This document shows, piece after piece, positions 42,585 to 53,413 of a DNA stretch of 64,000 bases. The notes under the pieces are model-generated. The model was not told where the DNA came from, made no database searches, and saw nothing but the letters and a program-made list of their open reading frames with translations. The DNA comes from Aquilaria yunnanensis (lineage: Eukaryota; Streptophyta; Magnoliopsida; Malvales; Thymelaeaceae), in NCBI GenBank assembly GCA_039654915.1, contig CM077596.1, positions 3,038,001 through 3,102,000 of the forward strand, in the 5' to 3' direction. The position numbers and the translations under genes were made by a program. Numbering within the stretch: position 1 is the stretch's first letter; every line of letters starts with the position of its first letter.

Positions 42585-43865
42585 ATGACTGGAGTTTGAA
42601 GATTTTATTGATAAGCCCTTACTAAGTTTCATACAAAAAACTTGCCTCTTTCTGATCATTTCAGGAGCACTTGAAAAAGCATTCAAACTTATAACTGTCC
42701 TTTGAATTTCTCTGTGAAATTTTAGGTATATTAACTTCCATATATGTTGTTGTAAACTGAAAAGTTCATGATTTTTGGAGCACATTAACTATTTTTAGTA
42801 ATGGTACTTTCTGTCTTACACAGCAACTAGTCCCATCAAGTTTCTAGAGTGCTTAGTGCTTTTGAAGTTCTCCAAGAAGCTTAGTGTACATATTAACTAA
42901 GTTATGACATGTATGTAGTGCATAAATGCATGTAAATGAGTTAGGTATGTTGTATGTACATTTTATGAATAATATGGATCAATGGAGTGTAGTTTGAAGT
43001 GTGTGAGTAAGTCTATCTATATTGGTTCTTATTGACTGTTTTGAAGAATATGGTGTTTGATGCTTATATAATGACTTAAAATCTAAGGGAATGGTTCCCC
43101 ATGTGTCTAAGATGTATGGAATTGACCATATTAGTTTTGTACCTGGAAATGAAGTAAATGAATTTTAATAAATTTTGTATGGGCATTATAGTCACTAGTT
43201 GCTCAAATTTGGTACCCTATACTCCAATAGCCATAACTTTTTGTACTTAATGAGTTTGGCTATGAAATTTTGACCACACTTAGCATACTTCGAGATTAAG
43301 AATTTTTCTTTTGAATCACTGGATTTGGTGACTTGTAGCAAGAGTTATAGCATGTCAAAGTTAGCTAATTTTGTTGGGTATTGTTTATATGGTCAATTTT
43401 ACCCGGTTGAGTGCAAAATCCATAATGGCAATCTTAGATGGATTTAATATCTCAAGCCTATTTCCCTATCAATGTTTAAGTGTATTAAAGGGTTTCAGAC
43501 CTTTAGGGAACATGAGTACACAAGTAGAATTTGACTTAGATATGATATGAAAGTTTGGACACATTAATAATGGGCACCAATAGCACCAAGTGTGCATATG
43601 ATTGTACATGCACTTGGAGATTTTAGTCAAATTCCATATTGGCTAGGAATAAAAAATTTGACTATCATCATTACTTCCAGATGAAATTGCATGTGAACAT
43701 ATGTATGATGGTTGGACCAATATACATATATTTGCATAAAGTCCAAGAGGGCCACTTGGATAAATATAGTAAGCATGTTCTGCTTGGCCTACAGGACATA
43801 TATTGTCTGGGACTTGAGCTCACTAAATCTGATCACTGTATAGAAGCACTCAAAGTGGTAACATA
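42585..43865. other. Gene-free DNA right of element 2
   Basis: Continuation of the sequence interrupted at 32739. I see no gene. It is A/T-rich with LTR-like composition, but no element can be delimited. Confidence 0.4.
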
Positions 43866-44069
43866 ATATCCTAAAATTTGAGTCCTCTTTCCATGTTAAG
43901 AACATCCACCTTTCTCAAAATTGGATTTTCTACACAAATGCATTCAAGAAAAAGCACAAAGAAAATAGAAAGTTATTCTAAATATGTGTGTTAAAAATAA
44001 AGTGGAATATTCTGAATTTGGGGAGAGTAGTAGTTTCTTTTTATGGTCTAAGCCACAAATTAGTGTTTA

Positions 44070-45010
44070 CCTTTTTCTGAAGTAAAAGCATTCATTGATT
44101 AATTAAAATGAGTAGAATCTAACATAATGCATATGAAGGCAGCCAACAACAAAAATCCTGAAAAGCTTGATTGAATGTACAACAATATTCAGATAACAAG
44201 AAATATAAACAAAGGAACAAGAATGAAAAGATGAAAATAAGTCTTGAATATTGTCCATCAGAACCCCAAAAGGGCGAAGCGAGGGTTCTGTCAAAGATTG
44301 CAGCTCATGTATGAGAACAACAGAGTCAGACTTTATGATGATATTGATAAAATCACGATCTAGCCTCCAACAAACCATATAAATGGCCATTACTTCCACA
44401 GGCTAACAGAGGTCTGATGCAGGGAAAAAGATGTTGCTTCCACATTGATATTCAAATGGCCTACTGGGGGGAGACCACCAAGGTGAAGGAGGGGATGTTG
44501 GCTGCCTAGTGAGGGAAAGAACAGAAGCCTCCCAATTTGATGTCCAAACTTTGATGGATTGAACCAACTTGTCAACAGTCTAACATTAGTTTTCATACAC
44601 AACCTTGTTGTGATTCGACCAAAGGAACCACCTCATGACGAAAAAATGGCTGCCCCATTAAGCCACACTTAACTAAAACCTTTCAAAAACTGATAAATTA
44701 GGAGCATTGGGTGTTTGGTCATTTAGAAAATCCTGAATCTTAATTGCGTAAGGGTAAGTCATTAATAGATGAGATACAAATTCAGCCACCAATCCACACA
44801 CTAGACAGAAAAAAATAATGTCCATACCTTGAACTTGTGAATTATCCCTTGTAGGCATTACATCAACAATGGCCTGCCACCAGAATAGTTGAGGCCACTA
44901 ATGGCTTAAGGTACGGTGAAAGAGCTTTCACTACTATTTGCCCTCCTAATGATGGTGACCCCTAAGCAAGGTGAAAGCAACATGGTACACCATTTTAACT
45001 GAGAAATGTC
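44070..45010 (-). pseudogene. LINE 3' fragment: zf-RVT and RNase H-like tail
   Basis: 44673-44858 encodes MPTRDNSQVQ, then CLVCGLVAEFVSHLLMTYPYA, a decayed zinc-binding RT domain. 44103-44399 encodes an RVT_3-type RNase H tail (KSDSVVLIHELQSLTEPS, then FSSFHSCSFVYISCYLNIVVHS). The 3' end is near 44070, with an A-rich minus-strand terminus. It interrupts the repeat 43866-45200, whose paralog at 48590-48930 is uninterrupted. It is 5' truncated, as is common for LINE insertions. Confidence 0.75.
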
Positions 45011-45360
45011 CAGATGACATCATCTCGTAAGTAAACATGTCTGTTTTATTTATTTTACATAAATAGGGTCACGGTTGGCTTGGCCACTGCATGTTACAGT
45101 AAGTATTTCTATAAAAAAATTAATGTAAAAATAAATATAAATAATAAAATAATTATAGCCCATAACCCTCTAGTAATTAGTGAAATGTTGGCTACACTAC
45201 TGTTAACACTTATTTTGGCCTTTTTCCATTTTCTTAAGGCTATTTTAGTTAAAAATTAGTCTTTAGGGTTGAGTATGACTTTGGGCTAAAGTCCCTTCAA
45301 GGTTCATCTGTGTAGCTATTCAATGGCTAGTTGGGCCTCTATGTGAATGTTTAAAAGGTG

Positions 45361-45368
45361 TTTGTGAA
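45361..45368. other. hAT target site duplication, left (TTTGTGAA)
   Basis: Perfect 8-bp match to 48504-48511, flanking the hAT element. The uninterrupted paralog is AGTTTGTGAAAAAC near 31455-31470. Confidence 0.92.
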
Positions 45369-45804
45369 TAGAGATGGCCGATGGGGTGACCTGAGCCAGG
45401 CTTGACCAGGCTTGGGTTAGGAATTTAAGGCCAGGCCGTGGCCCTTCTATAGGCAGGTTGGGCCTGGGCCAGGCCTAACTTGAGCCTTAGGCTAGGTTAG
45501 GGAGGGTTTATGCCTGGCCCAGTTTTTTTATTATAGAAAAAAGGTCCAAAAAGATGGATTCAAACATTATTTGAGTGTAATTTGGATAAACATGTTTTAG
45601 TTTGAGGAAAAACATCACCGTCAGTGTAAATTTTATTAATGAAAAAGCTAAACAGCACTTACATCATTTGGAACGTGCCTTACACTTGAAAATGACACAA
45701 CGTTTTAGGAAAAAAACTAAAATGTAAAACCCAAGATCTATGCTTCAGAGCATAATCAGATCTCTTACAATATAAAAACCAGAATGAAAACTTACAATCT
45801 ACTC

Positions 45805-46026
45805 CTATGCTTCCTTATCGGATGAGACCTCATCATCCTTGCTCTTCTTGTCTTGTTTTCTTAAAGCAGTAATGACCCAATCTCGATTGCAAACGTAAAC
45901 ATTAGTGGCTTCATATGTAAGCCTTGCCCGTTTCTTCAATATGGCTATTTCTCCTGCACTAAAAGCAAACTCGGAGGGTACAGTAGAGACTGGTACTACC
46001 AAGATATCTTGTACTAATATGGACAA
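45805..46026 (-). pseudogene. hAT transposase dimerisation domain fragment
   Basis: An ORF of 73 codons with the conserved VPVSTVPSEFAFSAG motif and a C-terminal acidic/lysine tail (KKSKDDEVSSDKEA). It is the natural C-terminus of the transposase. Confidence 0.85.
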
Positions 46027-47432
46027 GATCAGAAATTGTTCTATCTTATTCTTCCACCACTCGAGAATGTCCTCCTCATTGTTTTCAAATAAAGTGCAGG
46101 GGTAATCATCTCATTCCTCTAAACCCGAGTTTGTGGCTCTTAGTCATTTAAGGATATATGTCACCGGGTTGAACCATGATGAGGAGAAGGAGATAAAATG
46201 TCAAGCAGGAGTTGGTTCAGATGACCTAACATTATCAAAATGCTTAACGGAGTAGAGTTTATATAACACTCTCACATTATGGTCAGCTTCAGTAGAAATA
46301 GCAAGTGTAAAAACTTATGGCTATTCTAGACATGTATGATAGTATGTTTATAATAATTGCAGACATCCCGTAATTTTGACATTGGGGTCTAATGCACATG
46401 AAACAAAATAAAATTGCGGGATTTATTGAAAGTAATCAAGTCATTTCTTTTGCATTACTTTAATAGTTGGTTGCAAAAACTTATCATCCTTGTGTTGGTT
46501 AAAAACATAGATGATGTTTACAAAATATAACATTACATAGTACATAGTTGAATAATAAACCCTAGAGAAAAATTTTGTTACCTCATAAAAAATATCTAAG
46601 CAACTCAACCAACTTAAAACATTTTTCCCAAACCTCGTGAATTAGTCATTTGGTTTGTACTTTTGAGTTTACAAACATAGTCAAAAGATTTGCCTATGGT
46701 TAAGCACCATTCAACATTTCGAATATTGATTTCTATCAAGTGGGACAATTTAATTTAAACATTTTTCAAGAAAAATTTACCCCATTTTCAATACAAAATA
46801 TTTTAAATTTACGAGCCAATTTGTTCATTGTTTTAATAAAAAATAAAGCAATCCAAATTGGGATGATTTTAGCTTGCAATTGTTATAAACCCTTTTGAAC
46901 ATATAAATTCAATATGTGACACAAGCAATGAACATGAAAAAATTTTCCTTCAAACGGTGATTTTATCTCTTTTATCAATTTTCTCATTGTCGAATCATTG
47001 TTTAAAATATTATTAGAAAAAATGGGTAAGATTTTATCAGTAAGAAAAAACTCTCACAGACTTTCAATAATGCAGTTAAAAATGTTTCACCCATATGATT
47101 AAATTCTATGCGTTTAAATGCAATGATTTGTTTTTGCAGAACCCAGTTATTATCTATCCAATGAGCAGTAACACAATAGCAATTCTATCCTATTAAAGAT
47201 GTCCACAGATCATATGTAAATTATAGACAATAATCAAGGATAGAAAAATAAGCTTGTAAATCAATTCTCCTAGCTTCACACAATTTAAAGTTTTTTTTTC
47301 TAGCCATTTTATAAGCAAGATTTAGATTTTCAATAATAAATCTTTTTAAGTATTTATTATCAGCTTGTTTAAAAGGTTTTTCAATAATCATCATCCAATT
47401 GATTAGTCATTGTCTAGCAGTTTTGGGTTGTA

Positions 47433-47636
47433 TTAGAAAATACTTAGACCACCAGAGCTCCTTACATCCATCAATTGTGTTTGCCTACCAGAAGTGCCAA
47501 ATAGATCTCCATGGACTTTGCTTAAGTGCCTAGTGAGAGTGCCCATCCTAGAATTTGACTTGTGGGCAAACTTGCTCCTGCAATTTTTGCACTTGGCATA
47601 CCTCGTCTCGTTTTCCCAAACTTGCTCAAAATGCAC
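47433..47636 (-). pseudogene. hAT transposase BED zinc finger fragment
   Basis: An ORF of 67 codons containing a C2H2 BED-type finger (CKNC, then H-X4-H) near the N-terminus of the dead transposase. It ends in a stop well before the catalytic core. Confidence 0.8.
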
Positions 47637-48511
47637 CCAAACAAATGTCTTTAAATTGCCAGATTTGCCTTAGGTCATCTTGGGTTATGTGCTTTATGGC
47701 ATCAGTTAGGACCTTTCAGCGTTGACTTGGGCCAGCAAAACCTCCTCAATGTCATCATTGGAGAGTTTATTGTCAAGGCCCAAGTCATAGTTCATCATGT
47801 CTCTGTTAATGTCATCATCAGCAACCTCTTGGATATGCCGACCTCAGCTTTTGTAGAAGAGATGACCTCAGAAAAATGACCCAAACTGAGTCCTGGATGA
47901 TGAGCTAGCAACACACTTGCCCTTGCCGAAGCTCTTTCCTTGTGAAGCCATAAGTGATAAAAATTAATTGTAGATAGAGAGAGGATTAAGAAAATTTTAG
48001 TGAAGGATTAAGAAAATTGAAGATAGTTAATATAGAGAATGACAGAATATTGTAGATAGAGATTGGAGAAGAGAGCTTTGGTGTGAAGAAGTGTTGTGTA
48101 GGAGGTTGGCTATTTATAGGAGAGAAAAATAATGTGGTTTGCTAAAAAAGCCATAAAAAACTAGTCATTAATAGCTATTGGAAGAGGTAAAAAAGTCTGG
48201 GGCCTAAAAAAAAAGTCAGGAGCTTTTAGGGTGGTAGGGTGTAATTTTTTCTTTTTTTTTTTTTATTTTCAAATGCTGCAATGTTCTCTAGAAAATGGTC
48301 AACCCGGCTCGCATTGGACGAGTTCTAGGCCAGGTAGGTCTAGTTTGGGTTAACCAAGTTATTGTACAGGGCAGTGTTAAAATGGGCTTCTCTTCCCTCT
48401 AAGCCCATATTCACCCTGCCAAATGTCGAGTCCACTCAATGTTGGGTAGAACTAGGGTTTGACCAAGCCGGTCCAAGTCAACCCGGTCCAGTGGCCATCT
48501 TAATTTGTGAA

Positions 48512-49381
48512 CTAACTTTAGCTTTAAGGCTAAAAGATCATACTCACTCCACATCTAAAATAGAGAACACTTTTGTTATTGAAGAATATCGCTGAATTTG
48601 AGTCATCTTTATTCAGCGACCTTTCTCAAAATTGGCTTTTCTAAAACATAAAGAAAAGAGAAAGTTATTCTGAATATGTGTAATAAAAATAAATGAAATC
48701 TAATTTTTGGACGAGGAGTACTTTGTTTTATACTTTAAGGCCCAGATTTGAGTTTTAGCCTTATTATAGTGTTTTTATTTTACATAACTAGAGTTATACT
48801 AGGTTTGACCACTACATTTTGTAGCAAGTATTTATGTCGAGAAATTTAATGTAAAAATAAATCCCAATAATAAAAATAACTTCTAGCCCATACCCCTACA
48901 TTAATTAGTCAAATTTTCACTTTCCGACAGCTTTTGCTTCGGGTCTCTCTGTGTCATGTTCATAATGATTAAAATGATCAATTAAAATAGAAGGTATGAC
49001 CTAAGTGTAAAATTGTGCATGTTCCATGGATGATGGACTCTCCGACTCTCGAATCTTCAAATGCCTCAACGTTCAAGGGCAAAGATGCAACATCATGCAA
49101 ATGTACAGGACCGTTCATGTAATTTACCCTAGATGATATATATATAAATATATTTTTTGTATTGTAAAAATCTGATTGTAGACAATCTCCGGCCGAATAA
49201 AATTCAGTTTTTGCTATTTGTTCTCATTTATATTTTGGTTTCTTAAGCCTAGATGGTATGGAAATTATAACTATACACAAAATTAATCTTGTCATGATAT
49301 TCCAATCAAATCTAATGAACTAAGTAAAATAAAGAAGTACAATGTAACATTTTAAAAGGTTGAGAACCACTCGGTACAAGT
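48512..49381. other. Gene-free intergenic repeat
   Basis: Contains the repeat family members 48512-48600, 48590-48770 and 48775-48930 described above, then A/T-rich DNA. No gene is seen. Confidence 0.55.
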
Positions 49382-50684
49382 GAAAATTATAAAACCCCTT
49401 GAAATTTGATGAAACATACAATTTTATCCTTACTATTTTAAATACCTACACTTACCTCCTACCAAATTAACGCTGTAATTCACATCTAATATAAAAATGA
49501 GAAACTGTCGCACTTTGCCCTCCTAACATTCTTCCTTAGATATTTTTTTCCCCAACTAGTCAAATCAATTAATATGAAAAAAAAATTAAACTACTACAAC
49601 CCTCTCAAATCAAACCAACGAAATCACAAGCCTTGCTGCAAATTAAGCAAAAAGCTTAGTTTAATTTGCTAGTCTACCCCAATTAAAAAACCCCAATAGC
49701 TGCTGACGTTTCTCCAGCTCCTAGGGAAGATCATTCTCAAAATTTTGTCAATCAGCACAGAAATTAGAGGAGAGCATAGAGAAACAATTTTCCAGAAACT
49801 TTGAAAAAATTTTGGAAATTAAAATTCATAAAAATACTCAAAAATTTCAATTCCCTGTTTTTTGTTGACGATGGCATTGCAGGTGAAGACCGTCGGCCTT
49901 CATGTTGGAAAAAACTAATAAGCGAGCAATGAGGGATGCAAAGTTTAGATCAAACGCACTGATGAGAGATTAAACATGGGTGTGGAGGTTGAAGAGGGGG
50001 CCAACAAGTTTGGAGGGGTGTCTGGCTGGCACGAAGCGTCGGGGTCACGAACAGGCAGAGAAGGAGAGAAGGCGCGAAGAGCATGAAGCGGAGGCTCGAT
50101 TTCGAGGTGGCGCTTGCAGCAGCGATGCTCCGTTGCGGGTGCGAAGGGGATAACATTGATCTGGACCCAGCTCATGGCGAAGGGCGAATGGGGGAGCTTT
50201 GATTGCAACGCCGAGGCCGAGATCCGGCTAGCGAATTACTTTCTCAATGCATCGAGGAGCTTCTCGCGGATCTCCGACGGCAAGCATCGAGGAGTTCTGA
50301 TTGCAACATGATCGGGCTCCAGAACCTTCAAACTCCCAAATAGTAAGAGTATGAACGACATGGGGTCACAGAGAGGAGGAGGCAAGGAGGAGACAACCTT
50401 GTGCTAGGGAAGGAGACAGGCGCGGTGAGGAGGAAGCCGGAAGGAGACGACCTTGATTTGTTGCTTTATTTTTTTTTCAGATTAATTGGTTTGTTTTATG
50501 GGTTTTAGTAGTTAGGGGACAAAGTTTTTAAGGAAGAAAGCTAGAGGGCAAAGTCAAACATTTTCTCATTTTGTGGTAACGGTGAATCATAGTGTTGACT
50601 TGGAAGAAAGTAAGTGTAGACATTTAAAACAGTAAGAAAAACTGTAAGTTCGACCAAACCTCAAGGGCAGTTTTTATAATTTTC
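49382..50684. mobile_element. MULE-type element with about 155-bp inverted termini and GC-rich interior
   Basis: The left terminus 49382-49538 begins GAAAATTATAAAA and carries CCTACACTTACC, ATGAGAAA and GCACTTTGCCCTC blocks. The right terminus 50531-50684 is its reverse complement with the same blocks in order (GAGGGCAAAGT, TTTCTCATTTTG, AAGTAAGTGTAGACA, ending TTTTTATAATTTTC). The interior (about 49990-50460) is distinctly GC-rich and contains short open stretches, e.g. a frame with FEVALAAAMLRCGCEGDN near 50090-50150, but no transposase. That is the make-up of a Pack-MULE carrying captured host sequence; the donor gene is not recognised. No 9-bp target duplication was found. Confidence 0.7.
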
Positions 50685-50819
50685 CAAACACAACGTGCTC
50701 GGATGACATAAACTGTTCTTTGAGAGTCTATTTGAAAGTATTTACGAGTAATGAGGACTAATCCTCTATTTTTCTCCTGCAAGTCAAACTCAAAAGGCAT
50801 CTCCAAATGTCAAAATTCC

Positions 50820-50882
50820 TGGCGCCTCCAACGAGCCCTTGAAAAACCCTAAATTCTGAGACTCTCCCCAAAATTTCCCGCC
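50820..50882 (+). promoter_or_regulatory. NSE1 promoter motifs: E2F sites and telo-box
   Basis: TTTCCCGCC at 50874-50882 is a perfect plant E2F consensus site; TGGCGCC at 50820-50826 is an E2F-like core; AAACCCTAA at 50844-50852 is a telo-box. All are 120-185 bases upstream of the NSE1 ATG. E2F sites and telo-boxes are typical of promoters active in dividing cells, which fits an SMC5/6 subunit. Confidence 0.65.
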
Positions 50883-51002
50883 ATCTTTCGACTCTTGGTT
50901 TTTCGGTAATTATAAGGCTGTCCCTCCTGTTTTCTCTGATATTTTTCCGCCCAAACGCTTCATTCGTCAATTTTCAATTTTTTCTCTCAGATCGTTCTGA
51001 CC

Positions 51003-53413
51003 ATGGCAGTGCTTAATTGGAGACACCACGCGCTGATCCAAGTGTTGCTGACTCGTGGTCCTCTCGCCGGGAAGGAGTTCTACTCCATCTTCAAAGCCAT
51101 CTCTGGTGGAGACCCAGGTTCGATTTTCTTTTGCTCTGTGATTCTCTGGATCTGGACTTTTTTTTTTTGTTGAAATTGTGCTAGTCCTCCGTCTCAGGTG
51201 CCCAGAAAGAGGCGTTTAGTCAATTTCTCCTGAAGATAAACAAGGAGCTCTCGTTTCTGAATTTTGATTTGCGAGCCTGCCGAGATCAGAATGACGGCAA
51301 GGTTTATTATGGCCTGGTCAATATTGTCTCGGACGATCAATCGAAGCTCGGGACCAAGTATTCTGTTCCGCAGATTTCTTTCTTTAAGAGCATTGTAAGT
51401 CTCAATTTCTCTTGCCGTTCCTTGAAATTTTTTGGGAAAATGTTCTAAATTATTTTGAAGTTCTGAACTGTTTCTTTTATGTGGAAATTCAGGTGGAGGC
51501 AATTGCTCAAGATGGCACAGCTCGGGGGAGCATATCCAACATTGATGCCCTCAATATACGGTTGGAAAGCCAGGTTGAGTCACTTTTTATTGTCCTGTGC
51601 TTAATTTTCTTGGTCAGTAGGCCACACCTTCTCGAGGAGTCTTGAATAAAATGGGCATGGTTGCAGTTTTATTATTCAATTTAGTGGCCTGGAAGTGTTT
51701 TTGCTGATCATAGTGGAGTTAGATTGATTGGCATTGAAAGATTTTATTTGTATTGTCCTCAAGGCTTTGCCCTTGACCAGTAGTTTAAGTATGAGCATCA
51801 GACTTTGTTTGTTGCCACTCTTTTTAGCTGTTCGATGCCTTCTTGTGTTTGTGGAGCTTATTTGACATGATGAATTTCTGGTCTTTGTTCAGGTTGGTGC
51901 TGGGCAACAATCAGGAAGCCAAAGTTCTCAGCAAGCTCTGCCTTCTGCATTCAAGAGTTTCACTCTATCTCAGAAGGAAAAAACGCTTGATGAGCTTGTT
52001 CAGGACAAGTGGCTGTGTTACCTGGAGGAGGGTAAAATTGGAGTTGGTGTTAGATCCTTTCTTGATCTGCGCAGCTGGTTCTACAATGCTGAAATTCCTG
52101 CATGTGAAGTGTGCAACGAAGCTGGCCTGAAGGTGACAATTCTAACGAATGATTGAATTCTCTTTGATATGCTTGAGGTGGTTTGTTTATGGGAAATTCT
52201 TCATTCTAAATCTGAATTTATGATAATGAGAATATTGCTTAATTATGTCATCACCAACTTAAGGAACAATCATGAAGCCTCTAACTATGCCTTACATCAT
52301 GCAGAAAAAAAACTAACCAGTACTTTTGAAACAGCTGCTTGTCAGGAAGTCTTCAGTTGATTATCTTAAGCTTGTAAAACATGGATGCTTTTCAGGAAAT
52401 CTTGTGAAAGTGTGTATGTGGAACGTGCTGCAATTTGCGCATTTGTTATGAATACGTAGTGGAGCGGGAGTCTGACTGGAGATGAGTGATTAGGAAAGTG
52501 CGAGTGGTGTGTGTGGATTTAATAGAGGAGAGAAAATATATGTGATGAGTTGTAGTAGTGAGTGTAATGTTACAAATTGTGAAAAATAAAGTTACCAGTT
52601 TTCTCCCAGTAATCTTGTATGAAGCTGCTCTGTTCCCAACAGTCTTAATCATTTTCATATGCTGTCATGAAATTTGGTAGGTTTCTCGAGGCCAGTGATA
52701 AGAATTGTGGGTTTTTTTGATGTCAGGTATGGGCAAAAGGGGTGAATTTAGCAAATGTATGCATGCTTGTAGTAGTTGAGTTAATCAATTCAGTATCCGA
52801 TTGCTATGCTTGGTTGTATATGCCATAAAAAAGAAGAAAAAAGAACATGGATGTATGCTCATAAAGTAGCAGATTGGACCACAACAACGACTATTTTGAA
52901 GCAAACAGTAAATCTTTTTGGTTCCTACTCTGGAATTCTCAGCCAGTATTTCATCTTTCTTTCTTTGATCTTTTTGTGTAACCATTTACAGGCAGGGGTA
53001 TGCCCCAATGAAGGTTGCAATGTTCGAATTCATCATTATTGCCTGAAAAAGAAATCTCTTCTAAAGGTATCTGCAACTGTGCATTTGTTTAGTCTTACTG
53101 GTATCACCAGCAAGTCCTTTATGGATAACAGAACGTCAACATGGCATTGTACCTGCAGGGTGGCATTGTCTGTTCGAGTTGTGATGCTCAATGGTCTTTC
53201 CAAGCACCCATGGTAGAGAGCATAGAGGAAGAGGATGAGCATACACAGCCTACGCAAAACCACGCAGCTCCAGGACAGAGTCCAAGCCAGCCATCTTTGC
53301 GATTCAAGATTCAAATGAAGAGGAAGAGGCCTGTAGTAAGCCAAGATCATGACGCACCTTTTGGACAGCCAGAAAAAAGAAGAGTTACCAGGAGTTCTTC
53401 ACGCCTGAGTTAG
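51003..53413 (+). CDS. NSE1: SMC5/6 complex subunit NSE1 (RING-like E3 ligase)
   Basis: The six exons are 51003-51117, 51198-51394, 51493-51573, 51893-52132, 52992-53066 and 53159-53413. All introns are GT-AG and the joined frame is open for 320 codons, close to Arabidopsis NSE1 (about 312). The N-terminus (MAVLNWRHHALIQVLLTRGP, GKEFYSIF) and the exon 2 block YYGLVNIVSDDQSKLGTKYS are family hallmarks (winged-helix part that binds NSE3). The C-terminal RING variant uses C202, C205, C215, C220, H225, C228, C241 and C244. The basic C-terminal tail (KIQMKRKRP, EKRRVTRSSSR) looks like a nuclear signal. NSE1 acts in the nucleus with NSE3 and NSE4 on SMC5/6 in DNA repair. Intron 4 (859 bases) is the longest. 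No defect is seen. Confidence 0.95.

Larger units (their letters stand above)
43866..45368. repeat. Diverged intergenic repeat, split by a LINE fragment and followed by a hAT target
   Basis: 43866-44065 matches 48590-48770 (TTTCTCAAAATTGG, GAAAGTTATTCT-AATATGTGT blocks) and 45020-45200 matches 48775-48930 (TTTTATTTTACATAA, TTAATGTAAAAATAAAT, TAGCCCATA-CCCCT blocks). 45270-45368 matches 31360-31470. So several copies of one repeat family lie in this part of the window. No gene. Confidence 0.7.
45369..48503 (-). mobile_element. hAT transposon, 3135 bp, inactive
   Basis: It has an 8-bp target duplication and short inverted ends (TAGAGATGGCC at the left, GGCCATCTTAA at the right). On the minus strand a BED zinc finger (47433-47636, C16-C19-H37-H42 in KCKNCRSKF...RHLSKVH) starts the coding part. 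A decayed middle follows, with recognisable HVHCLCHILNLYVQKGL and a PTRWNST-like block with stops (about 46700-47000). The C-terminal hAT dimerisation domain is at 45805-46026 (LVQDILVVPVSTVPSEFAFSAG). Many stops and frameshifts lie between, so no transposase is made. The terminal regions are rich in GGGCCxGGCC-like motifs. Confidence 0.9.

Noticed and set aside
49945..50208. Two overlapping minus-strand ORFs in the MULE interior
   Set aside because: GC-rich composition gives long frames on both strands; no recognisable protein in either orientation.
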